Below, piece by piece: positions 1-11,307 of a stretch of DNA of 64,000 nt; within the stretch, counting starts at the first letter, position 1, and each line of letters starts with the position of its first letter. The translations under genes and the position numbers were made by a program. Below the pieces are notes generated by a model, which saw only the letters and a program-made list of their open reading frames with translations, had not been told where the DNA came from and ran no database searches. This stretch comes from Chimonanthus salicifolius (taxonomy: Eukaryota; Streptophyta; Magnoliopsida; Laurales; Calycanthaceae), in NCBI GenBank assembly GCA_013350335.1, contig CM023538.1, forward strand, positions 55,782,769 through 55,846,768, written 5' to 3'.

Positions 1-1890
1 CTGTATAGCATTAATGCATTATAGTACCATGTTGACAAAATGTATAGTCTCCTAAAGGCATCTGAAATGTTTTCTCTTGAATTACGGCAAAAACTCCAAT
101 GAACTGTTCCAATGTCTTCCCAGTGATTTTTTTTCCTACACCATGCTTTGCCAAAAATTCTCAGAAATTCTCAAAAATTCTCAAAAAAAAGAAAAAAATT
201 CAGCTAGAGTTGGCACTCCCTGCATCACAGAAATATGACCCATTGTATTGCTTAAGGCTCTAATTTTCTTATTGTCAAAAGCCTCCAAGGTGCTTTCCCT
301 CACCTTGATGCCCTTGAAAGAGTCATCATTATTTTTTTGAAAAGTAAAGAGTCATCATTATTGTAGTCACTAATCCCATCATTGTCTGGCTCATGAAAGG
401 GCGACTAATTTAGTAGAAGAAAAACAATAGCATAGGTAAACGCTTCAAGTAGAAGCCATAAAACTTATGCAAATATGAGTTTTGAATGATTACTTCCTTT
501 ATAAACACAATTTTGAAGTTCCTTGAAATGTTCCTTTTTGTTTTCATTAACGTTTGAAAACAACTTATAAGCTTTATTATGTACGTCTGTCATCGGTCGT
601 CTAGATCCAGACAGTCCAGGAGTGAATCCACAGCTTCTTGTACCAGTGTCTTGAAGGGGGCACCCATACACAGATTTTTGGCCAGCCTCTAGGTGGGCCC
701 TTGTTTTTTTAAAATGAATGTTGTGGCCTTTGTTTCTTGTGCCTTGTTTGTTTGTTTTTGTTTTCTAATCTATGTTGTTACTTTTCCAAAAAGGGAAAAA
801 AAGAAAGAAAGATTGGTCAGCAGCCATCTTTTGAGTTTTGACTTACTTTGCCATGGCTAATTGGATGACACAGTGTTCTTGAGAGGGGTCTTTCTGGTGG
901 GAGTTTGAGTGTATAAATATTCACAAAGATCAGCGACTTGGCAGATCAATTCATCATTGTAAATTTATAATCAAGTTGATGGCATCATCTCCAACAGTCC
1001 AATGAAGCTGCACTTTTTCTGTTTGAGACGATATAAGAAGTACTACTGTGATCTAGGAGTTTTTGTTGTAGATTCACCTTTGCTATACTGGTTTATCATA
1101 ATAGTCTTCATTTTATTTTATAGTTATAGAAAGTGGCCACCATATATATATGTATGCATGTATGTCTATGTATGTATGAGAGTTTCTTATGCACATGCAA
1201 ATCAGTGTATTTTGACTGAAAGTTTGAAATGGCTGAAGAAGGATTTGAAAAAGTATGATAAAAGGAAGATGCTACACTTACCTTTAGATTATACCCTTTA
1301 ATACCTTATGTTAACATGACAAAAGACTTCTTTCCTCTGGCCAATGGTAATGTATCTGTGTAACAATTTAAACTTGCATGTGGAACATGCAAAATGCTTC
1401 TTTACTCTGGCCAATCAAAGCATACAGGAGACACTTTGTTGACATAAATGAACCACTAGACTCTCGTAACTGAAATTGGATTAGGTGATGTTTGACACTA
1501 AGATGGGGCTCAATGGCTCTACGAAATGAAAGAAATTATTGTTAATGTTAGAATTTTGTAAAAAGTTGGACTCATCAAACATATAAATCTATCATGTTTA
1601 GACTAGTAAAATACATAGTTGAGATGGAGTTCTTTATCAATTGTGAGCTTTAGTTGCTTAAATTGAATGGATAAAAAATTTTAAATGAGAATTCCATTTC
1701 AGAATCGTAATATAGATAATCTCTAGTTGCCACGTCAGCTTAGCATGAAGTGAGCTCTCTTCTGAGCTCTCAAACCTCGCCAGCCTTCTCAGAAGAGTGC
1801 ATCTGCGCCTGTTTGTCTCCTGCTCTTATTTTTCTTCTGTGCTTTGACTGCTTTCATTGGAATCTGTGACAATAATAAATTTAGCATTAA
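1..1890. other. AT-rich intergenic DNA, no gene seen
   Basis: I see no conserved protein, splice-ordered exon set or structural RNA here. Minor features are a run of three AATTCTCA-like units near 158-186, a TATATG/TATG microsatellite at about 1142-1180, and two similar segments around TCTGGCCAAT at about 1330-1420. The longest open frame (1002-1301, 99 aa) is a hydrophobic, low-complexity translation with no recognisable family. Confidence 0.6.
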
Positions 1891-1894
1891 TTTC

Positions 1895-2110
1895 TCATCT
1901 GTCTTGAAAATGAGACAATTCTGACGGTCCTTCCTTCTTAGGCACAAGGGTGATAAAATAATTTTTTAGTCCTCTGTTAATGATACCATCCCTGTGGAAT
2001 TTCTTAAACACCCTCACGAAGTTAGGTCCAACTGTGCCCCAACAAGCTTTAAAAAAAGCAAAATTGAAACCCTCTGGACCTGTGGCTTTAAAGGAGTGCT
2101 TAGGGATCTT
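1895..2110 (-). pseudogene. LINE reverse-transcriptase fragment (inverted 5' part)
   Basis: Read on the - strand, this encodes a piece of a plant L1-type (non-LTR) reverse transcriptase. It shows the conserved blocks GPEGFNFAFFKACW and LKNYFITLVPKKEG, which precede the catalytic palm. The catalytic residues are absent and the frame ends at a stop, so it is a dead fragment. It lies head-to-head with a LINE RNase H fragment on the other strand (2149 onward), separated by a G-rich stretch at 2110-2143. Confidence 0.8.
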
Positions 2111-2148
2111 AGTGGGGGGTTGGGGGGGGGGAGGAGGGGGGGACTTCA

Positions 2149-2652
2149 TTGGTCTTCACAGAAAGGGCAGGGGTAAGGGATTCAAATGAGGCAGAACTTC
2201 TTAGCATTAGGAAGGCATTAACCATTTGGAAAGCCTATGGGTTTGGCCCACTTGTCATTGAGGGGGACTCGGCAAATGCAATTAAATGGGCTAAGGGACT
2301 CAAACGTCCCCCGCGCAAACTGATAACCATAGCTAGGGAGATAAGGGATTTATCCTCGGGAAATGGATGTTTCTTTCGTTCAAGTGAGTCATACAGCTAA
2401 TGGGTTGCGGATTTTTTCACTAAATTCGGAATCAACAACTCAGATTCAGGGGTCTTCTTTCTTTGAGCAAGGTGGGGCTTGAATAAGGTTTTTTGCATTT
2501 TTCTTGTGGAGATATTCTTAGAGCATTTTGTTTGATCTTGTGTTCGGTCTAACTCTTATAGACCTATATCACTTGATGAAAAACTTTTTATACTTGTTTT
2601 TCTCCAATTGATGAAATCTTCTTTGTTACCGCTCAAAAAAAAAAAAAAAAAA
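2149..2652 (+). pseudogene. LINE RNase H fragment with poly(A) tail
   Basis: The + strand at 2190-2360 encodes a plant LINE-type RNase H segment, with NEAELLSIRKAL (acidic Glu) and VIEGDSANAI (acidic Asp). The first Asp-bearing strand is missing and the frame breaks near 2370-2400, after which related residues continue in another frame. A non-coding 3' tail follows and ends in about 18 A at 2635-2652, which marks the true 3' end of the insertion. With the inverted reverse-transcriptase piece just upstream, this looks like a single 5'-inverted LINE insertion. I could not establish a target duplication. Confidence 0.82.
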
Positions 2653-2822
2653 GGCATGCATGAACCTCATCTGATATATATATATAAGCGGTAAATATGA
2701 TATTTTGTTCTCTTTGCAGCCAGACGTTTCCTCAGTTTTAAGTTCATGCTAAAAATATTTTTTGATTATTGAATTCATCCATTGGTTTTTTTTTATCTTC
2801 CACTTTCCACAATTCAAGAAAG

Positions 2823-2888
2823 TGGAATAAATTGGTGTTCCCAATTTGGATAATTTAGGAATAAATTGGTGTTCCCCAATTTGGATAC
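2823..2888. repeat. Short tandem duplication (about 35 bp, two copies)
   Basis: The phrase GGAATAAATTGGTGTTCCC followed by AATTTGGATA occurs twice, at about 2823 and 2858, with one added C in the second copy. Confidence 0.8.
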
Positions 2889-3673
2889 TTTGTATATGCA
2901 CTTACCTTGTAAATTTATGAATATTCCTGTTCTCACAATAGGGAGGAGCCAAACATTGCCTAAGATTAATCATAATCCATGGAATTATGAAAAGTGCTCT
3001 TGCCAACATATTTGGGGCTCAGTAGGTTGCAATTGCAGCAGGAAGTAGAGTTAGTAGTTGATTTCGGCAACTTTATTGATTTATTGATTTTGATTTAATG
3101 GTTTTGTTTGCAGAATCGCACTCTCATCATCATCATCTAAACCATTTATCTCATCAATCTAGAGTTGACCTTTATATTTAGTTTTGGCAAATTATTTTCA
3201 TGGACCGATTGCTCTATCTGACGTGTATGTGACTTGAACCCACATTCTCTAGGCTGTAATACTGAGCTTTGACCAGTTGTGTTACAAAATCCCAAATTAA
3301 TTCCTATGTTTTACTTCCTCACAAGTGTATGTTTCTCTTTCCTAATGTTTTGACCTTTTTTTCCCTGAAATATGTTGGGTGCTTGTATGCAATGTGCAAT
3401 GACATGTTTGATAAATAGAGCAAAAGAGAAATCTTATAGTTACAATAGTGGAATAAATATATATTTTTTTTTAAAAATGCTCCAAAAAAGTGCTCACGTT
3501 TAAGATTCCAGTAATTGGGAGAAACGGGGTTCTTGGATGGATTGGAAATCTAGATTGTGGAAATCTCTATCTCTAAGGCCTGAATTCAGTGAAATATGTA
3601 CAATTGGAGGTAAATGTGATTAAATCTATGTCTCTGAGGCTTAAATGTGATTAAAATAATATTAATTGCATCC
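2889..3673. other. Intergenic, no gene seen
   Basis: AT-rich spacer between the LINE tail and the SINE. I found no conserved coding segment. Confidence 0.5.
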
Positions 3674-3832
3674 CACACGAGGTAGCTCAACTGGTAGATC
3701 CTTTGGCTCAGGAACCAAAGGTACCAGGTTCGAGTCCCGCAGTAACCCGATGCCCATGGCTTGTGGGATGCCCTTGTAATCGGAGAGAGGTGGGGGTCTT
3801 GGGTTTCTTCGTCATAAAAATATATTAGTTGT
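3674..3832 (+). mobile_element. tRNA-derived SINE
   Basis: A tRNA-like head carries a box A-like GAGGTAGCTCAACTGGTAGA and a box B GGTTCGAGTCCCGC, with about 40 bases between them. A non-tRNA body and an AT-rich end (GTCATAAAAATAT) follow. The body and the absence of a proper acceptor stem exclude a functional tRNA gene. No clear target duplication was found. Confidence 0.75.
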
Positions 3833-4959
3833 TGCTCTTAGGATTTCTCATTTGCTTTTTGGCTCCTAACTTCTCATACGCTTTTAGGAACTCCTTCTTT
3901 GTAATTGCAGAGTTTGTGACACCTAACAGATTTTAGAAAGTATCTTATGAGAAATATGATCTTGGGGTTGCAGGTATCTCTTTCACCACCCAATTTCACC
4001 CTTACCATTTTTCTTGGCATTACAAGTATTATTCAATTCTTTCATTTATATTTTAAGAAATCCATGTGTTTTTGTTTTATTTTATTCTCCACTTTCAAAC
4101 TTTCAAATAGAGCATTTCCAAGTAGACCTTGATGTTTGGTTTTTTATTTTGATTGTTATTATTATTTTTGAACAGGTTTGAGATATTTGTGTAATTCAAA
4201 CATGGATCTTTGAGTGAACTTTGCTTCTCCAAATGGGAAGGGGAAGAATTGAAATGAAGATTTGTTGAACATAAGGAGGGTGATTCTAGATATTATTTGG
4301 AAGAAAGAGAGAGGTTTATATGCATTTTTTTCCTTTGCTTTTCAATGAAAACCATGTTACTTTCTGCACATCTTACTTTTGTATAAATGCCCCTCTGAAG
4401 TCATTTGTCATTTTTTTATAGAATTGAATTTGTGATGATAGCTAAAGTATTCCAAATAAATCAAGTACATGCTGGTTCTACATAAAAAAGAAGCAGGAGG
4501 ATTAACGACAGGACATTATGGCAATGATATGTATGCACAGAGTTTCCATGCATTATTGGAGGTTAGAGCTCTTAAGAATATCTTATTCTTCAGCTTTACT
4601 TCTTTAAGTGTTTTTTATATTTCCAATTTCGTATTGTCGTAAATTTACATTGGGGTACTTCATCCAATACCATTTCTTAGATTCCTTTTTGAATATTACT
4701 CATTCTTTTATTTTTAGATGATGAAATGACCACTTTAACAGTTGCATGTTTTAAGTTTATCTTGAATTTAAACCAGTTGACATCACCACACTCACTAACC
4801 AATGTACTTCTTTTCAATTTTTCATCCTTCAGTTAGGATACGGGGGTAATATTTTTTGGATTGGTTAAATTAATGTATGTGTATGAGTTTCAAAGCAAAC
4901 CCATGATTGGATGTGTTGGCTAGCACAATGATAGTACATCTGAAGTCGCTTTGATGGTT
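3833..4959. other. Intergenic, no gene seen
   Basis: AT-rich spacer up to the solo LTR. Nothing coding or structural was recognised. Confidence 0.5.
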
Positions 4960-4964
4960 ATATT

Positions 4965-5353
4965 TGATGTAGGACACGACAATGAGAAGCCCTTCTATTT
5001 TATTATCAGTAGTATTTTTATTAGCAAGTGTTTTCATTTTAGAATATTGGAGAGAGTCCTTGTTTTAGTAGGGAAAGCTAGGTCGGTGGCTTTTCCATTC
5101 GTTTTTAGAGTCCAATTTTTATAAATTACTGTAATCGGTATCACAGTAGAGTCAGGAAACCACAGTCGTAGTATTCTATAATTAGTTTAGGATTTTCCTA
5201 TATATATGCATCGTTGTAAAGAGAAGAACACACCTCTTCAATATTATGATTTGAATAAGAAAATACTAGTTGTTTTGTTTATCTTCTCCTAGCTTTGCCT
5301 AGTTGCAGACGATTCTATTTCTTCCTGCCGAGTTGAAGGCGTGTTCCGCATCA
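4965..5353 (+). mobile_element. Solo LTR (389 bp) with ATATT target duplication
   Basis: The segment begins TGATGTAGGACACGAC and ends GTGTTCCGCATCA, giving the TG...CA termini of an LTR. It is flanked on both sides by the same 5 bp, ATATT (4960-4964 and 5354-5358). A TATA-like CCTATATATATG near 5195 fits an LTR promoter read on the + strand. No internal region or second LTR is present, so it is a solo LTR left by LTR-LTR recombination. The superfamily cannot be assigned. Confidence 0.88.
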
Positions 5354-5358
5354 ATATT

Positions 5359-6459
5359 TCTAATGGAGGTCACTGAATATTGTTGGATGAGTATTGCTTT
5401 GTTTGCTTGAAATGGTGTACTGAGGTACAATTTTACTTTATGAAAATGTATGTGTTTATTCTATGATTCATGAATCTGTTTTTGAAGCCCATGAATTTAC
5501 TTCTTTGTGAAAGACTTTTTCTTCCCCATTGAGAGAACTTTCAGATGACTTATTCATCATACAAATAGATAAGGTTGTGTAGATGTTCTTTAAAAATCGG
5601 TCTTCAGTTGAAAAATGGAAGCAAAATGTTGGTTGATCATGAAGTAATCTAGAGACTTTTATTTGGCCTATGGGCTCTCAATTATTACCTTTTTTGGCAT
5701 GGTTTGTGGCTCATTCTCAACTTGAATTGAATGTGATAGGTTTAACAGTGGTCTGAAGGGCTGCAACTATCATATTGCGAAGGAAGGATGTGGCATTTCA
5801 GATGGTGGAACAAAATACTTGACATATGGTGGCGCAATTGTCAAAGTAATGAGTAGCCTTCATCTTAACATGAAGCTCATTTCATAAATGCCTTCTACCT
5901 CTTACACCTAAGCACCAACACTACCTAAAAGAAGCAATTACTGCTAAACCTGATATCATATTGAAATTTTCATCAAATGTTTGCTTTCAATTAATAAAGT
6001 GATTATCAAATTTTCATCTCCTTAGTTTGGCTTCATTTATTTGTGTTAGAGAAATTTGAAAATGCACTTTATTCTCTAAATGTTGCATGTTAGATGAGTT
6101 TTACACACTAGAACTGGGCTCCTTTTCCTATCAAAAATGAAATTTAATGGTAACTTTTCATCCTATCCAATATCTTGGTCTCTATAATATTTATGGATGA
6201 TGCATCTTTTCTCCTTAGAAAATCCAATATGATTCTCCCACAATGAAAAACTGATATGGTCTACTATTATAATTTCCAATCAACAATAGAATGGGTATTG
6301 TCTGCTTTGGTGTTGGATATACACTGCATTCAGTTTTTTTGATTAATTGGGATGAAGTTCTGTTTTGAGGATTATTTTTAATTATTTTGCCTTTTGGGTT
6401 TTCATGAATTAACAATTATTTTTCTTTAAATAATATCTAATGCAATCGACATGCCCGTG
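5359..6459. other. Intergenic, no gene seen
   Basis: AT-rich spacer between the solo LTR and the Copia element. I see no supported feature. Confidence 0.5.
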
Positions 6460-6464
6460 CTTTA

Positions 6465-6693
6465 TGTTAAAATGAAAACAGGGAAAAGAAAGGAAAGTAA
6501 GAGAAAAAAGAGAGATAATTCTGTGTATTGTATTGCTTGTCATTCTAACAAAGGAGGATAAATGTATATATAAAGAGTACTATGAGTCAATCAAGGCGAG
6601 CAAAAAGGAAAGAAAAGCCAGTACTCATTTACAATCTAACAATCTGAAAGTCAACCTACATGTGTAAAATGTGATACACCATATCCTACAACA
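6465..6693 (-). repeat. 3' LTR of the Copia element
   Basis: On the - strand it begins TGTTGTAGGATATGG and ends TTTTAACA. It is about 229 bp long and resembles 10512-10752 along its length, with small indels. Several substitutions separate the two LTRs, so the insertion is not recent. Confidence 0.88.
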
Positions 6694-6707
6694 CTTCCCC
6701 CTTAAGC
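6694..6707 (-). other. Polypurine tract of the Copia element
   Basis: The - strand reads GCTTAAGGGGGAAG immediately upstream of the 3' LTR, the standard position of the plus-strand primer. Confidence 0.8.
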
Positions 6708-6734
6708 TGGTGCAAAGATATCAATCAAGCCCAT

Positions 6735-6795
6735 CTTCCTAAAAATATCAAGTTGAAAGTGGAGAGATGACTTTCGTCATCATGTCTGCAAATTG
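6735..6795 (-). pseudogene. Copia RNase H C-terminal remnant
   Basis: The - strand keeps the phrase MTKVISPLST followed by stops. It resembles the end of plant Copia polyproteins (DQFADMMTK-type), just upstream of the polypurine tract. It is frameshifted and non-functional. Confidence 0.65.
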
Positions 6796-7635
6796 ATCCT
6801 TGGACTTCAAATATGGAGTGAGAATATTCCTAGAAGATACATGATGTTGAAGAAAATGACAATCAATCTCTGTATGCTTTGTATGCTTATGGAAAATTAG
6901 ATTGGAAGCAATATTATTGCAGCTTGATTGTCACAAAACATGATAAGTGCTTCTGAGGAAGAAAAACCCAATTCATCAATGAACTGTTTGAACCACAGTA
7001 ATTCATATGTTATGTTGGCCATGGCCTTGTGTTCTGTCTCTGTAATGGAATGAGCAACCACAATTTCTTTTTTCCTTCGCTAAGAAATCAAATGAGATCC
7101 TAAAAGAATACAATAGCCCGAGGTAGATCGTTGATCATCTAGGAGAACCAACTCAATTAGCGTACTCACCCACGAATATTAAACGTAGACTGATTCCTAT
7201 AAAAAAAGTCCACTGACCAGGGTGGATCTTAAAGATAATGTAAAATGCGAAAAATCACATGAAAGTGAGCATCCGTAGGAGCATGCTTAAATTGACTGAC
7301 CGTTGACAGCATAGGCCTAAGTCAGGCTAGGTGATGGTAAGATAAATGGACTTGCCTACCAGTTGTTGATAAAAGCGAGGATTAGGAAGAGGAGTCCCAC
7401 GGATGCAAAGTTTTTTGAATTAACATCAAGAGGTGTTTTTGAGGCTTGCATCTAGAATATCTAGCATCATGAAGAATATCTAAAGTATATTTTCATTGGG
7501 AAAGAACAAGTCCTTTAGAGGATTGAGTAACTTCAATTCCTAAGAAATAATGAAGTACGCCAAGATTCTTAATATCAAAAGACTATTGTAGATATACTTT
7601 CAAAGAACCGATAGAGGACTCATTATTCTCTGTTA

Positions 7636-7904
7636 AGACTATATCGTCCGCATAAACCACAAGAAGTATACCAACATCTTCAGCATGATATACAAAAACG
7701 GAATGATTTATTTGATTGACATCGTGTAAAACCATAATTTAACAAGACTGCTAAAGTTGTCAAACCATGCTCAAGGAGACTGTTTGAGACCATATATTGC
7801 TTTCTTAAACTGGCATACCTTCCTTTGCTCTCCCTGTCTAATAAAGCCCGGAGGTGCAAACTTCCTTTTTTAAGGTCACCATATCTATCTGATGAAGTGT
7901 CCAC
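7636..7904 (-). pseudogene. Copia reverse-transcriptase remnant
   Basis: The - strand encodes a Copia RT region. DTSSDRYGDLKKG is followed by a degenerate YGLKQSPRAW-like block and YGFTRCQSN. After a frame change comes VGILLVVYADDIV, which carries the catalytic YxDD motif (about 7636-7677). Multiple frameshifts and stops show that the gene is dead. Confidence 0.85.
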
Positions 7905-8185
7905 TGCTGAGTATTAGCAGTAGAGATAATAACCCACATGTGATTTTGCAACAGAGAGAAATCATCCTGATAATTAATTCCATAGGTCTAAGTGAAGCCT
8001 TTGCCCACTTAGGCGAGCTTTATATCGAGCAATGGATTTGTCAGGGTTGTGTTTGAGAGCGAAGTGTCACGGGACTAGGCGAATCCTTCCTTGATTCTGC
8101 CCGTGCGACACTCACTCGAACAGTCTGTTGTCAAGTGAGTCAACCTTACCACCGATATGGTCACTCTGCACAGACACTTTAACAC

Positions 8186-8275
8186 AAAGTTGAGAAAGAG
8201 ATGGAACACTAAGACTTGGATAAGAAGGACAAAGTTGAGACAGAGATGGAACACTAATACTTGGATAAGAAGCAC
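8186..8275. repeat. 45-bp tandem duplication
   Basis: A unit starting AAAGTTGAGAAAGAGATGG (8186) repeats 45 bp later as AAAGTTGAGACAGAGATGG (8231). It lies inside the Copia interior. Confidence 0.8.
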
Positions 8276-8536
8276 TTGAATTGACTAGAAAGAATACAAG
8301 ACGTTTGAGACTTAAGCTCTCACTCACACACTTGGCCAGAAATCTTTGCAGCACACAACCTTGAAGTTGTCCAACAAGTTTCAACACTTGGGGAGTTTAA
8401 CTCTTTCCCAAGTTCACTACTCCCCTCTCAAGCTCATGAGGGTTTTCTTTGCAAATCAACTCCTCACGTCCTTCTATAGGTGAGGTCATTGACCAAGTGT
8501 GGTTAGGATTGTGCCATGTGGCATCATCCTACACCA

Positions 8537-8593
8537 CATGAAAGTTCTAGACCTTATTCTAGAACATTCCATACAAAATATCCTAGATATTTG
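8537..8593. repeat. Left copy of a 71-bp repeat split by a solo LTR
   Basis: The segment CATGAAAGTTCTAGACCTTA to CTAGATATTTG recurs at 9601-9658. Subtracting the intervening LTR and its target duplication leaves a spacing of 71 bp, so the two copies were adjacent tandem units before the LTR inserted. Confidence 0.8.
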
Positions 8594-9581
8594 TGATGCG
8601 GAGCATACACCTTTCTTGCTATTTCCTTGATTGCTCCATGATGTTCCTGTGCTTTCCTTGTTTCTTTTTTTTTATTATGCAGTTTATTTTTAGTATTTTA
8701 TTTTTTATTAAAGGTAGCTTAGTCATTGTTATTGTTTCTATTTTTATTTTAAGAAAGGGAACTCTATATAAGCTTTGTAAGCCTCATTGAGGCGTCAGAT
8801 GGATTGGAATAAGATTTGAAATTTTCGAGCATACCTTTACCGAACATGCGTTGGTGAGAAACAATGGAACTTTGGTGAGAATCCAAAGGGGTGAGAAGCC
8901 ATCTCCTTTTTCAGGTACTTCTTCTCGTCGCTCTCTTTCTTCTTCCCTCTCTCTTTTCCCTTTTCTATTTCTTCTCCAAAGGCCATCCCTTTTCTCCAGC
9001 CAGCCATAGAGGAAAGAACCCACATACAGTTGTCGCCTCTTTCCCTGCCTTCAACCTTGCCCTCGCCATCCACTCTATAGCCTTCCACCTTGTCGCTGCC
9101 TGACAAAACCCATCTAGCCCTTTCCGCCAGCCCTCTCTTGTTCCTCCCTTGCTTCTGCCTCCCCCTCATCTATTTTCTCTTGTTTGCTGCAAGTCTTCTG
9201 CCCTAAACCCTTCGTGTTCCATTCGTATTCTTTCTCCTTATTTCACTAGAAACCTAGTACACCCACTGTGCCTAAGTGATCAATTAATAACCAAACCCTT
9301 TTCCCATTTACCCAATTCCATTACCCATTTTCCCTTTCTATGTTATTTCTCATGTACCACCCATCTAGCCTATTGTTAGCCATTTAAAGCCAATTAGACA
9401 CATTATATTCTTAGAATTTGGATGATTGTGTGTGGTAATTTTATATTCATTAATTGCTATTATTAATTGATTAATTAATTTCAGCCCATATTAGTCTTAG
9501 GGTTCATTCTTTTCATCCCTTTTAATTTTTAGGGGACCACATTTAGGCATTTAGGGTTACCCTATCCCTTGTCCTGTGTCA
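8594..9581 (+). mobile_element. Nested solo LTR (988 bp) with ATTTG target duplication
   Basis: It begins TGATGCGGAGCATACACC and ends CCTGTGTCA. The same 5 bp, ATTTG, flank both ends (8589-8593 and 9582-9586). A TATA box CTCTATATAAGC near 8763 and a pyrimidine-rich leader-like stretch at 8920-9000 fit the LTR reading on the + strand, opposite to the host Copia element. No internal region remains. Long antisense open frames over this region are by-products of the pyrimidine-rich sequence. Confidence 0.88.
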
Positions 9582-9586
9582 ATTTG

Positions 9587-9675
9587 CCTACAAGGCTCCA
9601 TATGAAAGTTCTAGACCTTATTCTAGAACACTCCATACATAATATCCTAGATATTTGCCTACGAGGCTCCACACA
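9587..9675. repeat. Right copy of the 71-bp repeat
   Basis: TTTGCCTACAAGGCTCCA (about 9583) and TTTGCCTACGAGGCTCCA (about 9655) bracket the second copy of the ATGAAAGTTCTAGACC unit. Downstream to about 9790 the sequence keeps degenerate TCTACA/CTCCACA motifs, suggesting further decayed units. Confidence 0.7.
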
Positions 9676-10500
9676 CTCATAGAAGCTTCTACAGACTTCA
9701 CAACAGTCCACACTACTCTACAACATTCCATAGAATTTTAGACTCTTCTACAAAACTCTACAAGACTCTTGAGTACTCCACATGACTTTAGCACCTTAGA
9801 GAGACTTCTTGAACCATAAAAAAAATGGGTTTCACAGCCACAAATCAAGGGTACCAATTAGTGGGATGAGAGAAAAAGGCCAAGAGCGACTAGGTGGGAG
9901 TGGATTAAATGGTAATCCAATCCCTAAGACTCCAGATCTAAGACAAAAACTGAAAAAAATCTAGATCCAACATGTATAGAATGACAAAATTGCAAGCAAT
10001 AGTGGGCTCCACCGATCACAGAAGGAAGAAGAAGCCAAGGAGATGAAAACTAGGGCCCTGGGTGACTCCAACATTGCTGGTTTCAAGGAAGAAAGAAGGC
10101 TCCTTATAGAAGATTCGAAGCTGAGAAGCAAAAAAATATTGTTCTTGGGCGTCCCTAGCGCTGAAAACGAGAATGGAGATAAGAGGCCCCAAAAGGTACC
10201 AAACCCTAGGCCCCATCTCTTATGGATGGAAGGAGAGCCCAAAAACGATTAGGGTGGTGGTGTTTTTGAAGATTGATGAACAATATTTGTACGGATATGA
10301 GGTAAACAATAAAACTGTTCCTGGAACTTGTCGCCTGAGCTTATTGCAATCTGAAAGAAATTGTGAATCCGTCAAGGAGATGATTCAACCACTGAGGGGA
10401 GATGATTGTAGGGGAGAGAGGCACACTAGAGAGGTTGTAGGAAATGTAGAAATCCCCAAAAAAAGGATAGTTGAAAGTGGAAAGTTCAAAAATCGAATTT

Positions 10501-10511
10501 GGTTGATACCA
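10501..10511 (-). other. Primer-binding site of the Copia element
   Basis: The - strand TGGTATCAACC abuts the 5' LTR end (...TTATAACA). TGGTATCA is the usual initiator-methionine tRNA complement in plant Copia elements. Confidence 0.85.
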
Positions 10512-10752
10512 TGTTATAATGAAAACAAGGAGAAAGAAAGGATATTAAGAAAAGAAAAGAGAGATAATTCTCTGTCTATTGTATTGCTTGTCATTCTAAC
10601 AAGGAGGATTCATGTATATATAAAGAGTATGTGGAGCCAATAAGGGGAGGAAAAGGAAATGAAAGAAAAATCAGTTACAATCATTTACGATCTAACAATA
10701 TCTAAAAGTCAACTTCACATGTGTAAAATGTGAAACACCATATCCTATAGCA
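10512..10752 (-). repeat. 5' LTR of the Copia element
   Basis: On the - strand it begins TGCTATAGGATATGG and ends CATTATAACA. It is about 241 bp long and is the partner of 6465-6693. Confidence 0.88.
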
Positions 10753-10827
10753 CTTTAAGCATGGGCTTTGTTGTTATTCACAAAAGCAAGGTTTTTCTTC
10801 TTCAATTCATGCTCAATATTAACCCAT

Positions 10828-10985
10828 ATGGGTAGCTCAGTTGGTCTAAGCTTTTAGGGTTAGACTAGGGTTGAACTCCTTCCGAGCTTACCTGATATAG
10901 AAGGCTTATGGGTGGTTTCGTGTATTCGTGAGATTAGTCTCACCTCCAATATAGGGTGGAGATACACATGGTATCCAAAAAATAT
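10828..10985 (+). mobile_element. tRNA-derived SINE (family with AGATTAGTCTCACCTCC body)
   Basis: The head shows box A-like GGGTAGCTCAGTTGGTCTAA and box B-like GGTTGAACTCC. The body contains GTGAGATTAGTCTCACCTCC and the end reads GGTATCCAAAAAA. Reverse-oriented relatives occur at 25291-25447 and, in part, at 23316-23369. Confidence 0.75.
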
Positions 10986-11307
10986 TATTCTTGCTTAACC
11001 TAATTCACCACGCTCTCCATTCACAATTGATCTTTTCTTCCTCCTGCATCTTTTTACAGTTTCCACTGCTGCTGTTTCAGCGAGATTGTACTGCTGAAAT
11101 CAAACTTGTAAATTGAATGCTTGTAGAAGACAATCGGTCATCAATGATCTTCAATTGGAACTCAGAATTTTTTCACTAGCCTCTGCCTTGGGTATGTATT
11201 CTTCTTCTCTTTCTTATTTATTTTTCCCCTATTTTGCTATTATTCTTGAAACAAAATTCATCTCAAGTTTCAGCCTCCAAAAAGTTGGATTTGTTTCACA
11301 GTTGCAG

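Larger units (their letters stand above)
6460..10757 (-). mobile_element. Degenerate Copia LTR retrotransposon with CTTTA target duplication
   Basis: Two related LTRs (6465-6693 and 10512-10752) bound a 3.8-kb interior. CTTTA occurs immediately outside both LTRs (6460-6464 and 10753-10757). On the - strand, a primer-binding site TGGTATCAACC (10501-10511) directly follows the 5' LTR, and a polypurine tract GCTTAAGGGGGAAG (6694-6707) directly precedes the 3' LTR. Decayed pol remains (RT, end of RNase H) lie at 6.7-7.9 kb. Gag and integrase are not recognisable, and a separate solo LTR is nested at 8594-9581. The element is non-autonomous. Confidence 0.9.

Noticed and set aside
1002..1301. 99-aa open frame
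   Set aside because: Hydrophobic, low-complexity translation over a TATG microsatellite; no family resemblance.
2635..2700. CTCATCTG as target duplication of the LINE
   Set aside because: CTCATCTG occurs near 1893 and again near 2668, but the second is 14 bases away from the poly(A) end, so the match is not convincing.
8837..9169. 110-aa basic - strand open frame
   Set aside because: Complement of pyrimidine-rich LTR sequence; GEGKR/EEER-type low complexity, not a protein family.
10173..10643. 156-aa + strand open frame
   Set aside because: Runs antisense across the Copia 5' leader, primer-binding site and LTR; no family resemblance.
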